Assembly: GCA_007693765.1 (NCBI GenBank)
Contig: RECZ01000113.1
Location: forward strand, 1-54,327
Reading direction: 5' to 3'
Source: Phycisphaerales bacterium
Lineage (GTDB): Bacteria; Planctomycetota; Phycisphaerae; Phycisphaerales; UBA1924
DNA length: 54,327 bases
Shown: positions 25,593 to 34,731 of the stretch, one piece after another
Numbering within the stretch: the stretch's first letter is position 1
Layout of the letters: each line of letters starts with the position of its first letter
The notes under the pieces: generated by a model
The model's database searches: none
Seen by the model: only the letters and a program-made list of their open reading frames with translations
Told to the model about the DNA's origin: nothing
Made by a program: the position numbers and the translations under genes

Positions 25593-26350
25593 ACCTAGCC
25601 CGCGGCCGCGTACTGCTACGCCGCCGTGGGGTTGCGCTGTGGTCGAACCACAGAGGGGACGAGTGTATGCACCCCGAGGCGATTCCTCAAGCGAAGGCGC
25701 CCGCCCGAAGGCGCCCGCGCACGCCGAAGGCCAATCCGGCCCCGCACAGCCTGCCGGATACACCGCCGTCGCAGCGTCGCGACAGGCCTCGTGCGGCCCG
25801 GCTTGCGCTCGCACGCCGCGCTGTCATCGCAGGGTCAAAATCCACACTCGCATCGGCCACGCTCGAAATTGCCGCCGCTGGTGTGTTCGCTGTATGTACG
25901 GCATGACTGCGGGCCTTCCCTTCCGCCGCGTAAACGCTCCACGCGTCGCCCGGGAGGAGGGGCGTCGCGGGCATCCTCGCTTGTGTCGTGCTCGGCCGAT
26001 CGTCAGTCCCCGAGCACTTACAGCACTTTTCCAGCCTCCCAGAGCCTCTCAAGGCGCCACGGCCGGCGTCCCGCCCGCATCGTGCGCGAACGGATGCGAG
26101 AACACCCTCAAGGCGAGGGAACCCGCGCCCCGAGGGCGTGCGTATCGGACACCGCGGGGACGAACCCTCAATGCCCCCGCATCACCCCGGAAAGCGACGC
26201 GTTTCGCAGCCGCGAGCGTCGTACGATTCTGGTATGTTTTCAGGCTCGCGTGCACAGACGCCGAGCCACGGTTCGGCGACGTGCGGCCCCTCACAAGCTC
26301 GTCGCACGATGTGTCCGGCAGCCTCAACGACGAACACGACGGAGATCGGC
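25593..26350. other. Gene-free 758-bp region upstream of the dockerin protein
   Basis: Open frames here are short or extensions of the downstream frame without coding character. A perfect 7-bp inverted repeat (CTGTGGT-CGA-ACCACAG, 25637-25653) lies upstream of the tRNA. A TCTGGTATGTT extended -10-like word lies at 26228-26238, about 110 bp before the secreted-protein start. Nothing else is recognised. Confidence 0.5.
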
Positions 26351-28741
26351 ATGCCTATCCAAAACCCTCTTCCCCGCTCCACTTCAAACGCCCGTCAAGC
26401 ACTCGCGCTGACGCTGCTTGCAGGTGGCGTCTTCGGGGCCACCGCGACCCCGGCCCACGCCATCGCCGAGGCCGTACGGTCGCTCTGCCGCACCACGTCC
26501 CCGGGCGTCACGTGCCCGTGGTACGAGGGCATGTCGCCCGTGATCAACCTCGCGCTGGCGCAGCCCGTTCTTTTCGGCGAGCGCTCCATCGTCGGCGTGA
26601 TCGACGGCCTGCTGCCGATCGCTGAGCACGAGTCGTTCCTGAACGAGTTCAATGAGTCGCGGATCATCATCGAGATCATCGGTGGACTCGGCTTCGGCGA
26701 CCCCAACAACGAACTCGACGTCAACATCCGCACGCGTGCCTCGGGCATCATCGGCGCCGCCATCATGGACGGCGAGCCCTCGCTCCCCGAGCCGCTCGGC
26801 ACGGGTGTCGCGCCCCTCGCCCGCGGCGTCGTCGCCTCCGTCGGGCTCGGCAGCGGGCCCAGCGACACCTTCGTGCTGAGCAATCAGGGCATCACCGGCG
26901 CCATCCTCACGATGGCGGACCCCGTGACGGCCGCTTCATTCGGCGTCGCTCCCAACGAAATGCCCGACGTCATCGTCACCGCCGTCACCAACGTCGGTGA
27001 TTTCCCCGGCGACAGCTTCATCTCGCGCCTGCACGACGGCATCGCCTCCATGTTCGGCATCACGCTCATCGCCCCCAGCGGCGACGGCGCCGAGGCCATC
27101 GACCCCGACGATCCCAACTCCGTCTTCCGCACCGTCGGTGCACCCGCCACGGCGTTCAACGTCATGGGTGTCGGCGCCAGCACCATCGTCGGCGTCGACG
27201 CGGGCAACATCGCGTACGAAACAACCGCCGCATTCTCCGGCCGCGGCCGCGTCGATTCGCGCGACTATCGATCCGCCCAGCCCAACGCTCCCGGCGGGTT
27301 CGAGGTCATCGCCAACAGCCGCTTCGGCGTGGACATCATCGCACCCGGCGAGTTCCTCCGCCTCCCGGTGGCCACCGGTCAGGGCGAGTACAGCCGCGAT
27401 CCCGAGCTCACCGGCGACGGCAAGACCCCGCCTCCGGGGCCCGGCAAGCAGGAAGAACTGGGCAGCGCCAGCACCGCCTACGCCGCGGGGTTGATCGCCG
27501 GCGCTGTGGCCCTCTTGCAGGACGGCTACAAGGCGATCCGCCAGGCCAATCCAATCAACCCCGACCCCTTCTCTGAACTCCCCGACTTCTCCCACTTCCA
27601 AGACCGCACGCGTCTCCACAACACCGTGGTGCGTGCAATGCTGATCAACTCCTGCTCCAGGTCTGGCCAGTGGACCAACGTGGGCAATCAGGGTTCACTC
27701 CAGAACGAGATCGAGCCCATCACCACCCAACCGCTCGACACCACCGAGGGCGGTGGGCAGCTCAACCTGCAGTTCCTCGCCCAGCAGTTCCAGGGCGACC
27801 CCGGCAACGGCGCCGACATCCCCGTCCGCTACGCCACCATGGACACCATCATCACCGACCCCCAGAGGGCACGCATCCGCGAGCCGATCAGCGCGGGCGG
27901 AACCGGTGGCAACATCGTCATGGGTCTCGGCGGAGGCTTCGGCGGGCCCGATCCGGATCTCGCCGGCTGGAACCGCGACCCCGGCTTCCCGCCCCCGGAC
28001 TTCGGCGGCGGATTCCGGCCCAGCCCCGAGGTGTTCCCGCGTCCGGGGATCCCGCCGTCCGGTGGCACCCCGATGCCCCCCAACTCCGATCCGATGCTGC
28101 TCAGCGCCATCCCCATCAACCCCATCGGCTGGGACCACGCCCGTCTCGGCCCGGGCTTCCTCGACTACGAGTTACGCTTCCCCACCGCCCCCGGCGACCG
28201 CCTTGTCACCACCCTCGCGTGGAACCGCACCCAGACATGGGCGATCCCCAACGTCGCCGCCGGCGGCACGCTCAACCTTCAATTCGATGAGATCGCGCTC
28301 GAGCACGAGAACCTCAACCTCGAGGTCTGGCTGAGCGACGGCTCCGGCGCCATCAACACCCTCATCGGTCGCTCCAACAGCACATGGAGCAACGTCGAGC
28401 ACGTCATCACGCCCCTCTTCCAGAGCGGCAAGTACATCATCCGCGTCCGCTGGATGGGACGGCTCTACAACCGCTTCAACAACCTCCCCGGCTCCGACGT
28501 CGAGTACGGCCTCGCGTGGCGCATCGAGCCCGGTGGCGACCTCGCGCCTCCCGGCGGCCTCGACCCGCTGCCGCTCGTCGGCGACATCAACGGCGACGGC
28601 GTTGTCGATCAGGCCGACGTGCAGGTGCTCATGGACAACTTCGGCAGCACGGACTTCCCCGCCGCCGACCTGAACAACGACGGCGTCGTGGACTTCTACG
28701 ACCTGCAGATCCTGCTCAACAACATCGGCGCTACGAACTAA
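26351..28741 (+). CDS. Exported subtilisin-fold pseudoprotease with C-terminal dockerin
   Basis: 796 residues; the ATG at 26351 has GGAG six bases upstream and a signal peptide ending near ATPAHA. Residues about 75-395 follow the S8 subtilisin order: strand with Asp85 (VGVIDG), the SGIIGAA helix, the FNVMGVGAST strand, AAFSGRGRVDS, VDIIAPG, and the final helix AAGLIAGAVALLQ. The catalytic positions are altered: Ile126 where His is expected, Asp245 for the oxyanion Asn, and Ala376 for the nucleophile Ser. A Gly/Pro-rich linker (about 545-600), a pre-peptidase-like beta domain, and a type I dockerin (744-793: two Ca-binding loops GDINGDGVVD and ADLNNDGVVD) follow. It is probably a structural or binding protein held by a cohesin-like partner. 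An alignment could move the residue assignments. Confidence 0.75.
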   Translation: MPIQNPLPRSTSNARQALALTLLAGGVFGATATPAHAIAEAVRSLCRTTSPGVTCPWYEGMSPVINLALAQPVLFGERSIVGVIDGLLPIAEHESFLNEFNESRIIIEIIGGLGFGDPNNELDVNIRTRASGIIGAAIMDGEPSLPEPLGTGVAPLARGVVASVGLGSGPSDTFVLSNQGITGAILTMADPVTAASFGVAPNEMPDVIVTAVTNVGDFPGDSFISRLHDGIASMFGITLIAPSGDGAEAIDPDDPNSVFRTVGAPATAFNVMGVGASTIVGVDAGNIAYETTAAFSGRGRVDSRDYRSAQPNAPGGFEVIANSRFGVDIIAPGEFLRLPVATGQGEYSRDPELTGDGKTPPPGPGKQEELGSASTAYAAGLIAGAVALLQDGYKAIRQANPINPDPFSELPDFSHFQDRTRLHNTVVRAMLINSCSRSGQWTNVGNQGSLQNEIEPITTQPLDTTEGGGQLNLQFLAQQFQGDPGNGADIPVRYATMDTIITDPQRARIREPISAGGTGGNIVMGLGGGFGGPDPDLAGWNRDPGFPPPDFGGGFRPSPEVFPRPGIPPSGGTPMPPNSDPMLLSAIPINPIGWDHARLGPGFLDYELRFPTAPGDRLVTTLAWNRTQTWAIPNVAAGGTLNLQFDEIALEHENLNLEVWLSDGSGAINTLIGRSNSTWSNVEHVITPLFQSGKYIIRVRWMGRLYNRFNNLPGSDVEYGLAWRIEPGGDLAPPGGLDPLPLVGDINGDGVVDQADVQVLMDNFGSTDFPAADLNNDGVVDFYDLQILLNNIGATN

Positions 28742-28785
28742 ACCGGCGCACGCCGTCGCCCGAAATCATCAACGGTTCATCTCCG

Positions 28786-28824
28786 CGACGCCCCGGCTCC
28801 ACGCGAGCCTGGGCGTCGTTTCTT
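28786..28824 (+). terminator. Probable intrinsic terminator
   Basis: An 8-bp plus 5-bp stem (CGACGCCC.GGCTC / GAGCC.GGGCGTCG, one mismatch) with a 5-base loop is followed by TTTCTT, 45 bp after the dockerin-protein gene. Confidence 0.7.
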
Positions 28825-28896
28825 GCGCGCGTGATCAACGGGTGAATCGCGGCCCCGACTCGCCGGCGCCGCAGCCCCGGGAGCGGCGCGCCAGGC

Positions 28897-30300
28897 TCAG
28901 CCGACGCGATCGCGTCCGCCCATGTAGGGCCGCAACGGCTCGGGGATCGTCACGCTCCCGTCCTCGTTCTGATGGACCTCCAGCAGCGGGATCAGGATGC
29001 GCGGGCTGGCCAGCACCGTGTTGTTGAGCGAGTGCGCCGGCGCCGGCTTGCCCCCGGTGCTCTCGCCACGAACCCGCAGGTTCAGGCGCCGGCACTGGAA
29101 GTCGTAGAGCCGCGAGGCGCTGTGCGTCTCGCTGTACGCCCCGGTGGGGGAGCCGTCCGGGCCCTCATCGCCGCGGCCCGGCATCCAGCACTCGATGTCC
29201 ACCATGTCCGCGTTCTTCACCCCGAGATCGCCCGTGCAGCACTGCAGCAGGCGGTAGGGGAGGCGCAGGCTCTGCAGCAGCGCCTCGACGTACCCGATCA
29301 TCGTCGCGTGCCAGCGCCGGCTCTCCTGCTCGTCGGGGCGGCAGATGACCACCTGCTCCACCTTGTCGAACTGATGCACGCGGTACAGCCCGGCGGTGTC
29401 CTTGCCCGCCGCCCCCGCCTCGCGCCGGAAGCACGTCGAGACCGTCGTGTACCGCAGGGGCAGCCGGTCCTCGTCGATGATCTCGTCTTGGTGCAGCGCC
29501 ATGAGCGCCACCTCGCCCGTCCCCGTCAGGAACAGGTCGTGGCCCGAGCCCCGCTTGCTCTCCTCGATGTGGTACGCCTGATCGCGCCCTGCAGGGAAGA
29601 ACCCCGTGCCCACCATGCACTCTTCGCGCACCACCACCGGCGCCGAGACGGGCGTGAACCCGTTCCGCTCCACCATGAAGTCGAACGCGTACCGCAACAC
29701 CGCCTGGTGCAGACGCATCCCGTCGCCGGTCAGCACGTACGACCGCGAGCCCGCCATCTTCACGCCGCGCTCGAAGTCCACCAGCCCGAGTCGTTTGGCG
29801 ATCTCCATGTGCGTGCGCGCCGGGAAGCCGCGCTGGGCCTTGAAGGGCTTGGCGGGGTCGAACCCGTCCGCGTGCCACGTGCGGATCTGCACGTTGTCCT
29901 CCGCGCCCTTGCCCACCGGCACGTCCGCGTCCGGCGGCTGGGGGACGCTCAGCAGCAGGGCGTCCAACTCGGGAGAGATCGCGAGGATCTCCTTCTCAAG
30001 GATCTGGATGCTGTCCTTGAGCGCCGCCGGGCGTGCCCGCAACTCGTGCAACTCGGCGTCGATGGCCGCCTGCCGTTCGGCGTCCGCACCCTTCCGCTCG
30101 CCGCTCAGCCGGCCCATGCGTGGCCCGGCCTCTTTCGCCAGCTTGTTCTGCTCGGCCCGCAGCGTTTCCTGCTCCGTCATCAGGGCGCGGCGACGCTCGT
30201 CGAGGGACAGAATCCGGTCGATGTCCACGTCGACGCCCTTCTTGCGGGCGCCCTCGCGGTAGCGGTCCGGCTCGTCACGCAGTTGCTTCAGGTCGATCAT
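28897..30300 (-). CDS. serS: Seryl-tRNA synthetase
   Basis: 467 residues; charges tRNA-Ser (and selenocysteine tRNA if present) with serine in the cytoplasm. An N-terminal antiparallel coiled-coil arm (about 30-110) that grips the tRNA is followed by the class II catalytic core. Motif 2 is clear (CFRREAGAAGKDTAGLYRVH, then QFDKVEQV), as is motif 3 (HSLNNTVLASPRILIPLLE, with the conserved Arg). The ATG at 30300 starts the universal MIDLKQLRDEPD. A TACCAT box ends 9 nt upstream, so serS may have its own promoter after the terminator at 30401, separate from nadK and the RNA element. Confidence 0.97.
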   Translation of the reverse strand: MIDLKQLRDEPDRYREGARKKGVDVDIDRILSLDERRRALMTEQETLRAEQNKLAKEAGPRMGRLSGERKGADAERQAAIDAELHELRARPAALKDSIQILEKEILAISPELDALLLSVPQPPDADVPVGKGAEDNVQIRTWHADGFDPAKPFKAQRGFPARTHMEIAKRLGLVDFERGVKMAGSRSYVLTGDGMRLHQAVLRYAFDFMVERNGFTPVSAPVVVREECMVGTGFFPAGRDQAYHIEESKRGSGHDLFLTGTGEVALMALHQDEIIDEDRLPLRYTTVSTCFRREAGAAGKDTAGLYRVHQFDKVEQVVICRPDEQESRRWHATMIGYVEALLQSLRLPYRLLQCCTGDLGVKNADMVDIECWMPGRGDEGPDGSPTGAYSETHSASRLYDFQCRRLNLRVRGESTGGKPAPAHSLNNTVLASPRILIPLLEVHQNEDGSVTIPEPLRPYMGGRDRVG

Positions 30301-30400
30301 GGGCCACGGATGGTACCGAGAGCGCATCATCGTGCCACGCGCGTACGTTTTCGCCCCGTCCGCCGTGCACGCCCCCTCCCACGAACCGAACGACAGGCGC

Positions 30401-30437
30401 AAAAAAAGCAGCGGCCGCCGTAAAGCGACCGCTGCTT
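30401..30437 (-). terminator. Intrinsic terminator of the structured RNA
   Basis: AAGCAGCGG and CCGCTGCTT form a 9-bp stem (with further pairing inside) followed on the minus strand by seven T residues. It lies 100 bp before the serS start. Confidence 0.88.
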
Positions 30438-30686
30438 CTGCCACACTTCGGTCGGTAGACCGTCGTGCGTTGATCGGTGGGGGGGTCGGACCACCGAATC
30501 CCCCTGCGAGTCATCAAAGAACGACTCGCAAACGTGTTTTTGTGGCGCTCGACCCAGCGCCCTTCCCTCTCCCAGACACTTGCCTGGGACACCTTCGGCC
30601 GAAACCGAAGGCTGACGTGTTTCTCGCCCGTCGAACGGGCTTACCTCCCATTCCTGCTCCGAAGAACAGGTGCTTCCCTTACCAAC
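30401..30686 (-). ncRNA. Candidate structured non-coding RNA between nadK and serS
   Basis: No protein is encoded here, yet the minus strand has a near-consensus promoter, then about 285 nt packed with stable hairpins, then an intrinsic terminator. A closing helix joins GTGTGTTG at the 5' end (30690-30683) to CAACGCAC (30472-30465). Inside are stem-loops at 30653-30670 (7 bp, TTCG loop), 30626-30640, 30592-30611 (7 bp), 30571-30588, 30544-30561 (6 bp), 30505-30530 (8 bp) and 30475-30496 (6 bp). Conserved cores of RNase P RNA, tmRNA, SRP RNA and T-box leaders were looked for and not found. It could be a stand-alone RNA or, less likely, a serS leader ending in an attenuator. Confidence 0.65.
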
Positions 30687-30692
30687 ACACGC

Positions 30693-30721
30693 ATACTACC
30701 CCGGGAGTGGGTGGGGTGCAA
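30693..30721 (-). promoter_or_regulatory. Strong sigma-70 promoter of the structured RNA
   Basis: On the minus strand, TTGCAC (30721-30716) and TAGTAT (30698-30693) are spaced by exactly 17 bp. The expected start is about 30686-30688, directly at the closing helix of the RNA. The promoter lies just downstream of the nadK stop. Confidence 0.8.
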
Positions 30722-30741
30722 GGGAAAATCTGATGCAGTCG

Positions 30742-31653
30742 TCATTTTTTACCCGAACCCCCGCCGTCGCCCTGCGTAGAGGGCTCCCCGGGCGCCAGGG
30801 CCCAGTGCATCTTGCCGATCAGGGTCCGCCAGTACCCCGTTTCCGGGTTGGAAACGAGGGTCAGGGCGTAGGGGCTGCGGGACAGTCGTACCCGATCGCC
30901 CTCCCGCAGCGACGTCACGGCCTCCCCGTCCACCACGAGGGCGGTTCCCGCGGCGCCGCCCTCGCCCTCGTTCGATCGGCTCACCACCAGTTCGATGCGG
31001 CTCACATCCGGCAGCACGATCGAGCGGAACGACAACGAATGGGGCGCCAGAGGCGTGATCACGAAGGCCTGCAGCCGCGGCGTGAGGATCGGCCCCCCGG
31101 CCGAGGCGTTGTACGCCGTGGACCCTGTCGGCGTCGCCACGATCACGCCGTCGCCCGTCAGCCGCGGCCCCTGCTCGCCGTCGATCAGGATGTCCAGCCC
31201 GATCATCCGGTAGGGCGGGCCCGCGGTCACCACGCACTCGTTGATCGCCAATCCACTGCTGATCGCCCGATCTTTGCCGCGCGGCCCGGCCCGCAGCACG
31301 TCCGCCTGCATGAGCATCCGCTCGTGCAGCGACAGCGTCGAGCCCTCGAGGATCGCCGGCCCGTTCGCCCGCAGTGCGTCCATATCGAACTCGGCGAGGA
31401 ACCCGACCTTCCCGAAGTTCACACCCAGCACCGGCACGCCGCGCTCCGCGAACCGGCGGGCCTGCGTGAGCAGCGTGCCGTCGCCGCCGAGCACGATCAC
31501 GAGGTCGGCGTCCTCGGGCACGATCTCCGCGGGGCCGTCGGTGTGCTCGCCGGCGAGCACGCCGTGGCGCTCGATCATGGCGCGAACCTCGCCCAGCGCC
31601 GCGTCGACGCCCGGCTTCTCTCGGTTCGCGATGAGCAGGGCGCGTCTGGGCAT
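30742..31653 (-). CDS. nadK: NAD kinase
   Basis: 303 residues; phosphorylates NAD to NADP in the cytoplasm, using ATP or polyphosphate. The diacylglycerol-kinase-like fold shows the GGDGT motif (56-60), the NFGKVGFLAEF segment, an NECVV motif and the glycine-rich TPTGSTAYNASAGGP active-site loop. The ATG at 31653 is used; a GTG 12 bp upstream is possible. It lies 37 bp after dxs and is probably co-transcribed with it, which is sensible because the MEP pathway consumes NADPH. The C-terminus ends in a Gly/Lys-rich tail. Confidence 0.95.
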   Translation of the reverse strand: MPRRALLIANREKPGVDAALGEVRAMIERHGVLAGEHTDGPAEIVPEDADLVIVLGGDGTLLTQARRFAERGVPVLGVNFGKVGFLAEFDMDALRANGPAILEGSTLSLHERMLMQADVLRAGPRGKDRAISSGLAINECVVTAGPPYRMIGLDILIDGEQGPRLTGDGVIVATPTGSTAYNASAGGPILTPRLQAFVITPLAPHSLSFRSIVLPDVSRIELVVSRSNEGEGGAAGTALVVDGEAVTSLREGDRVRLSRSPYALTLVSNPETGYWRTLIGKMHWALAPGEPSTQGDGGGSGKK

Positions 31654-31690
31654 GGCGTGTCTCACATTCGAGCGGAAACAGTCGCGCCGG

Positions 31691-33709
31691 TTACGCCTCG
31701 GCGCCGACGCGACCCTCGTCCCGCTTCACAACAACGCCCATGCGGGCGCCGCCGCGCACCGATGCGCGGATCGCCGCCGCGATGGCTGGGGCGTCGAGCC
31801 CCGCCTCCGTGAGCTGCGCGGCCCGCGAGTCTTGGTGGATCCACGCGTCGGGGAGGCCCATCACCCGCACCCGCGAGGCGTCCAGCCCCTGAGCCGCGGC
31901 GGACTCCAGCACCGCGGCGCCGAACCCGCCGATGGCGCTGTGATCCTCGACCGTGACCACCGGCACGCGGCGCTCCAGCAGCGAGCGGATGAGCGCATCG
32001 TCGACCGGCTTCGCGAATCGGGCGTCGTAGAGCGAAACGCGGAGATCCTCGCCGAGGCTGTCGATCGCGTCCTTCGCTTGCTCCGCGAGGGCGCCGAACA
32101 CCAGCACCGCTGCGTCCGGCTCGTCGTGCTCGATCAGCGCCCGGGCTTTGCCGAACTCGAACGCCGGGCAGTCGTCGTGAGCGAATGTGTCGCACACGTT
32201 CTCACGCGGGTAACGCACCGCGCTCAGGCCGTCGTCGTGCGTGCGCATGAATTCCAGCGCCGCGACCAGCGAGGGCTCGTCGATCGCGGCGGTGATGACC
32301 GCGCCGGGCAGCGTGCGCAGCAGCGCCACGTCGCAGAAGCCGTGGTGCACAGCGCCGTCGCCGCCGACCAGGCCGGCCCGGTCGAGGCACAGCCGCACCG
32401 CCAGCCCCTGTAGCGAGACTTCCTGGAACGCCTGATCGAACGCCCGCTGCAGGAACGTGCTGTAGACGGCGAAGAAGGGCCGGAACCCGGACTTCGCGAG
32501 CCCGGCCATCATGTCCATCGCGTGCGATTCGCAGATCCCCGTGTCCCACGTGCGCTCCGGGAACGTGCGCATCACCTTCGACATCCCCGTGCCGTCGGGC
32601 ATCGCGGCGGTGCACGCCACGACCTTCTCGTCGCGCGTCATCACGCCCTCGATCGCATCGGAGAACGCCTTCGTGAACGAACGCCCGCCGGACTTGAGCT
32701 CCACGCGGCATCCCTCGGACGTCAGCGGCGCCTCGGGGCTGTCCGGATCGGTCTTCACGATGAACGCCGCGGGGGAGTGGAACTTCTCCGCGTCGCCCTC
32801 GGCGAACGCGATGCCCTTGCCCTTGATCGTCTTGACGTGCAGCACCATCGGGCGGTCGAACTCGCGCGCCTCGGCGAGGAACTCCACCAGCGTCGGGATG
32901 TCGTGCCCGTCGATCGGGCCGACGGTCACCAGCCCGAAGTGCTCGAACCACGCCAACTCCGGACCCGCCTCGGCGCGCTGCGCCAGCATCGCCTTGGTGG
33001 CCTCGCCCATGCGGTGGTACGCCTCTTCGATCAGCTTCCCGCCCGGCGCCTTGTCGAGCACCTTGCGCGCGGTCCGCTTCAAGTCGGCGTAGTACGGGTT
33101 GATGCGCAGGCGGTCGAAGTACTGCGCCATCGCCCCCTGCGGGTGGCTGATGGACATCCCGTTGTCGTTGAGCACCACGAGGAACTGCCGACGCAGCGTG
33201 CCCGCGTTGTTCAGGCCCTCCATCGCCACGCCGTTCACGATCGACGCATCGCCGATCAGCGACACCACGCGCCGGCCGTCGGGGCGCGATTTGGGGTCGA
33301 ACGAGTCCTTGTTGAGAAGGTCGCCCCGGGCCATGCCCACCGCCGTCGAGATCGCCGTGCCCGCGTGGCCCACCGAGAACAGGTCGAACCGCGACTCCCG
33401 CGGCTCGGGGAAGCCCGCCATCCCCTCGCGCGTGCGGAGCTTGCCCAGCAGCGGCAGCCGCCCCGTGAGCAGTTTGTGCGGGTAGCACTGGTGCCCGACG
33501 TCGAACAGCAGCCGGTCGTGCCCGAAATCGAACACGTAGTGCATCGCGATCGTCAGCTCGACCACGCCCAAATTGGGCGCGAGGTGCCCGCCGCTGCGAG
33601 AGATCTGCTCGACGATGGCCGCGCGGATCTCCGCCGCCAACTCCGGGAGCTGATCGATCGAAAGACGCTTCAGATCCTCGGGGTTCTGGATGCTCTGGAG
33701 CAGGGCCAT
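31691..33709 (-). CDS. dxs: 1-Deoxy-D-xylulose-5-phosphate synthase
   Basis: 672 residues; condenses pyruvate with glyceraldehyde 3-phosphate using thiamine diphosphate, the entry step of the MEP isoprenoid pathway. The conserved SGGHLAPNLG (His42), the thiamine-binding GDASIVNG (153-160; many homologues have GDG) with GLNNAG, the GHDIPTLVEFL segment, and DRAGLVGGDGAVHHG of the second domain are all present. GGAG lies five bases before the ATG. It is followed by nadK and preceded by the prenyl synthase, so isoprenoid genes are grouped. Confidence 0.97.
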   Translation of the reverse strand: MALLQSIQNPEDLKRLSIDQLPELAAEIRAAIVEQISRSGGHLAPNLGVVELTIAMHYVFDFGHDRLLFDVGHQCYPHKLLTGRLPLLGKLRTREGMAGFPEPRESRFDLFSVGHAGTAISTAVGMARGDLLNKDSFDPKSRPDGRRVVSLIGDASIVNGVAMEGLNNAGTLRRQFLVVLNDNGMSISHPQGAMAQYFDRLRINPYYADLKRTARKVLDKAPGGKLIEEAYHRMGEATKAMLAQRAEAGPELAWFEHFGLVTVGPIDGHDIPTLVEFLAEAREFDRPMVLHVKTIKGKGIAFAEGDAEKFHSPAAFIVKTDPDSPEAPLTSEGCRVELKSGGRSFTKAFSDAIEGVMTRDEKVVACTAAMPDGTGMSKVMRTFPERTWDTGICESHAMDMMAGLAKSGFRPFFAVYSTFLQRAFDQAFQEVSLQGLAVRLCLDRAGLVGGDGAVHHGFCDVALLRTLPGAVITAAIDEPSLVAALEFMRTHDDGLSAVRYPRENVCDTFAHDDCPAFEFGKARALIEHDEPDAAVLVFGALAEQAKDAIDSLGEDLRVSLYDARFAKPVDDALIRSLLERRVPVVTVEDHSAIGGFGAAVLESAAAQGLDASRVRVMGLPDAWIHQDSRAAQLTEAGLDAPAIAAAIRASVRGGARMGVVVKRDEGRVGAEA

Positions 33710-33789
33710 CGTGGCTCCGTCATAGGGTCGTCAGAGGAATTACCGAGCGGGAAGTGTACGTCGACCCGATCGGGAATGCAGCGAAAGGG

Positions 33790-34731
33790 CTATTTCGTGC
33801 GGACAGCCAGACCATCGGCGAGGCTCGTCAGAGCGACGCCCCCACCGCTGAGGGGCGCCAGCGCTTCGGCCGCGGCCCGGCGCAGCCGCTCGACCTCGGC
33901 CCGCGAGGCGTCCAATCCCAGAAGGCCGGGGTACGTCGCCTTGCCGGCCGTTTCATCCTTGTTTGTTCGCTTCCCGAGGTGTTCGGATGTCTGTTCGACG
34001 TCGAGGATGTCGTCCACGATCTGGAACATCAGCCCGATCGCGTCGCCGTACGCGCTGAGCGCATGCAGGCGGTTCTCATCAATATCGGGCCACATCCCGC
34101 AGATGGCGCCCATGCGGCACGCCGCCCGGATGAGCGCGCCCGTCTTGTGCGCGTGGATGCGGACCAGCCGCTCGTGGTCCGAGAGCCCCTCGCCCACTCC
34201 GCCCAGCGTGTCGTAGACCTGCCCGGCGATCATCGCCGACGTGCCGCGGGAGAGTTCGAGCGTCAGCGTGCCCGCCAACGCCGCGTCGCCCTGCTCGCCC
34301 AGCGCCTGGAAGGCCAGACTGAGCATGGCGTCGCCCGAGAGGATCGCCATGGCCTCGCCGAACCGCACGTGGGCGGTGGGGCGTCCGCGTCGCAGGTCGT
34401 CGTCGTCCATCGCCGGCAAGTCGTCGTGCACGAGGCTGAAGGCGTGGATCAACTCCAGCGCCGCCGCGGCCGGCAGCGCCCGCTCCCGCGATGACCCAAC
34501 GCTCTCGCAGGCCAGCAACGCCAGCACGGGTCGGAGGCGCTTGCCCGGCGCCAGCGCGCTGTACTCCACGGCCTCACGCAGCGAGTCGGGCAGGCGCGCC
34601 TCGCGCAGGAACGCGCCGATGTACGCGTCCGTCTCCCGGGCCAGCGCCGCGAAGCCCGAACCGTCCACCGGCGAGGCGGCGGAGGGTGCGACCCGTACGG
34701 GCGCGGCGCGTTGTGCGTGTGGGGTGTTCAC
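33790..34731 (-). CDS. ispA: Farnesyl/geranyl diphosphate synthase (IspA type)
   Basis: 313 residues from GTG at 34731; joins isopentenyl and dimethylallyl diphosphates into farnesyl or geranylgeranyl diphosphate. The GKRLRP motif, first aspartate motif DDLPAMDDDD (103-112) and second aspartate motif DDILD (240-244) are intact. The insert of two residues between the first two aspartates (DDxxxxD) is typical of bacterial type II enzymes. An open frame extends 30 codons further upstream, so the start is uncertain. It is 80 bp before dxs on the same strand. The product would feed HpnC/D/E encoded 13 kb away. Confidence 0.93.
   Translation of the reverse strand: MNTPHAQRAAPVRVAPSAASPVDGSGFAALARETDAYIGAFLREARLPDSLREAVEYSALAPGKRLRPVLALLACESVGSSRERALPAAAALELIHAFSLVHDDLPAMDDDDLRRGRPTAHVRFGEAMAILSGDAMLSLAFQALGEQGDAALAGTLTLELSRGTSAMIAGQVYDTLGGVGEGLSDHERLVRIHAHKTGALIRAACRMGAICGMWPDIDENRLHALSAYGDAIGLMFQIVDDILDVEQTSEHLGKRTNKDETAGKATYPGLLGLDASRAEVERLRRAAAEALAPLSGGGVALTSLADGLAVRTK

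Noticed and set aside
25637-25653. Perfect 7-bp inverted repeat upstream of the initiator tRNA as a terminator or operator
   Set aside because: No T tract and no clear promoter overlap; too little to call a function.
30401-30686. T-box, RNase P RNA, tmRNA, SRP RNA or 6S RNA identity for the structured RNA
   Set aside because: The T-box AGGGUGG core, RNase P GAGGAAAGUC core, tmRNA ends, and the SRP GGAAGCAG-type loop in its stem context were not found; the many-hairpin layout does not fit the 6S open rod. Only inspection by eye, so a model search could still change this.
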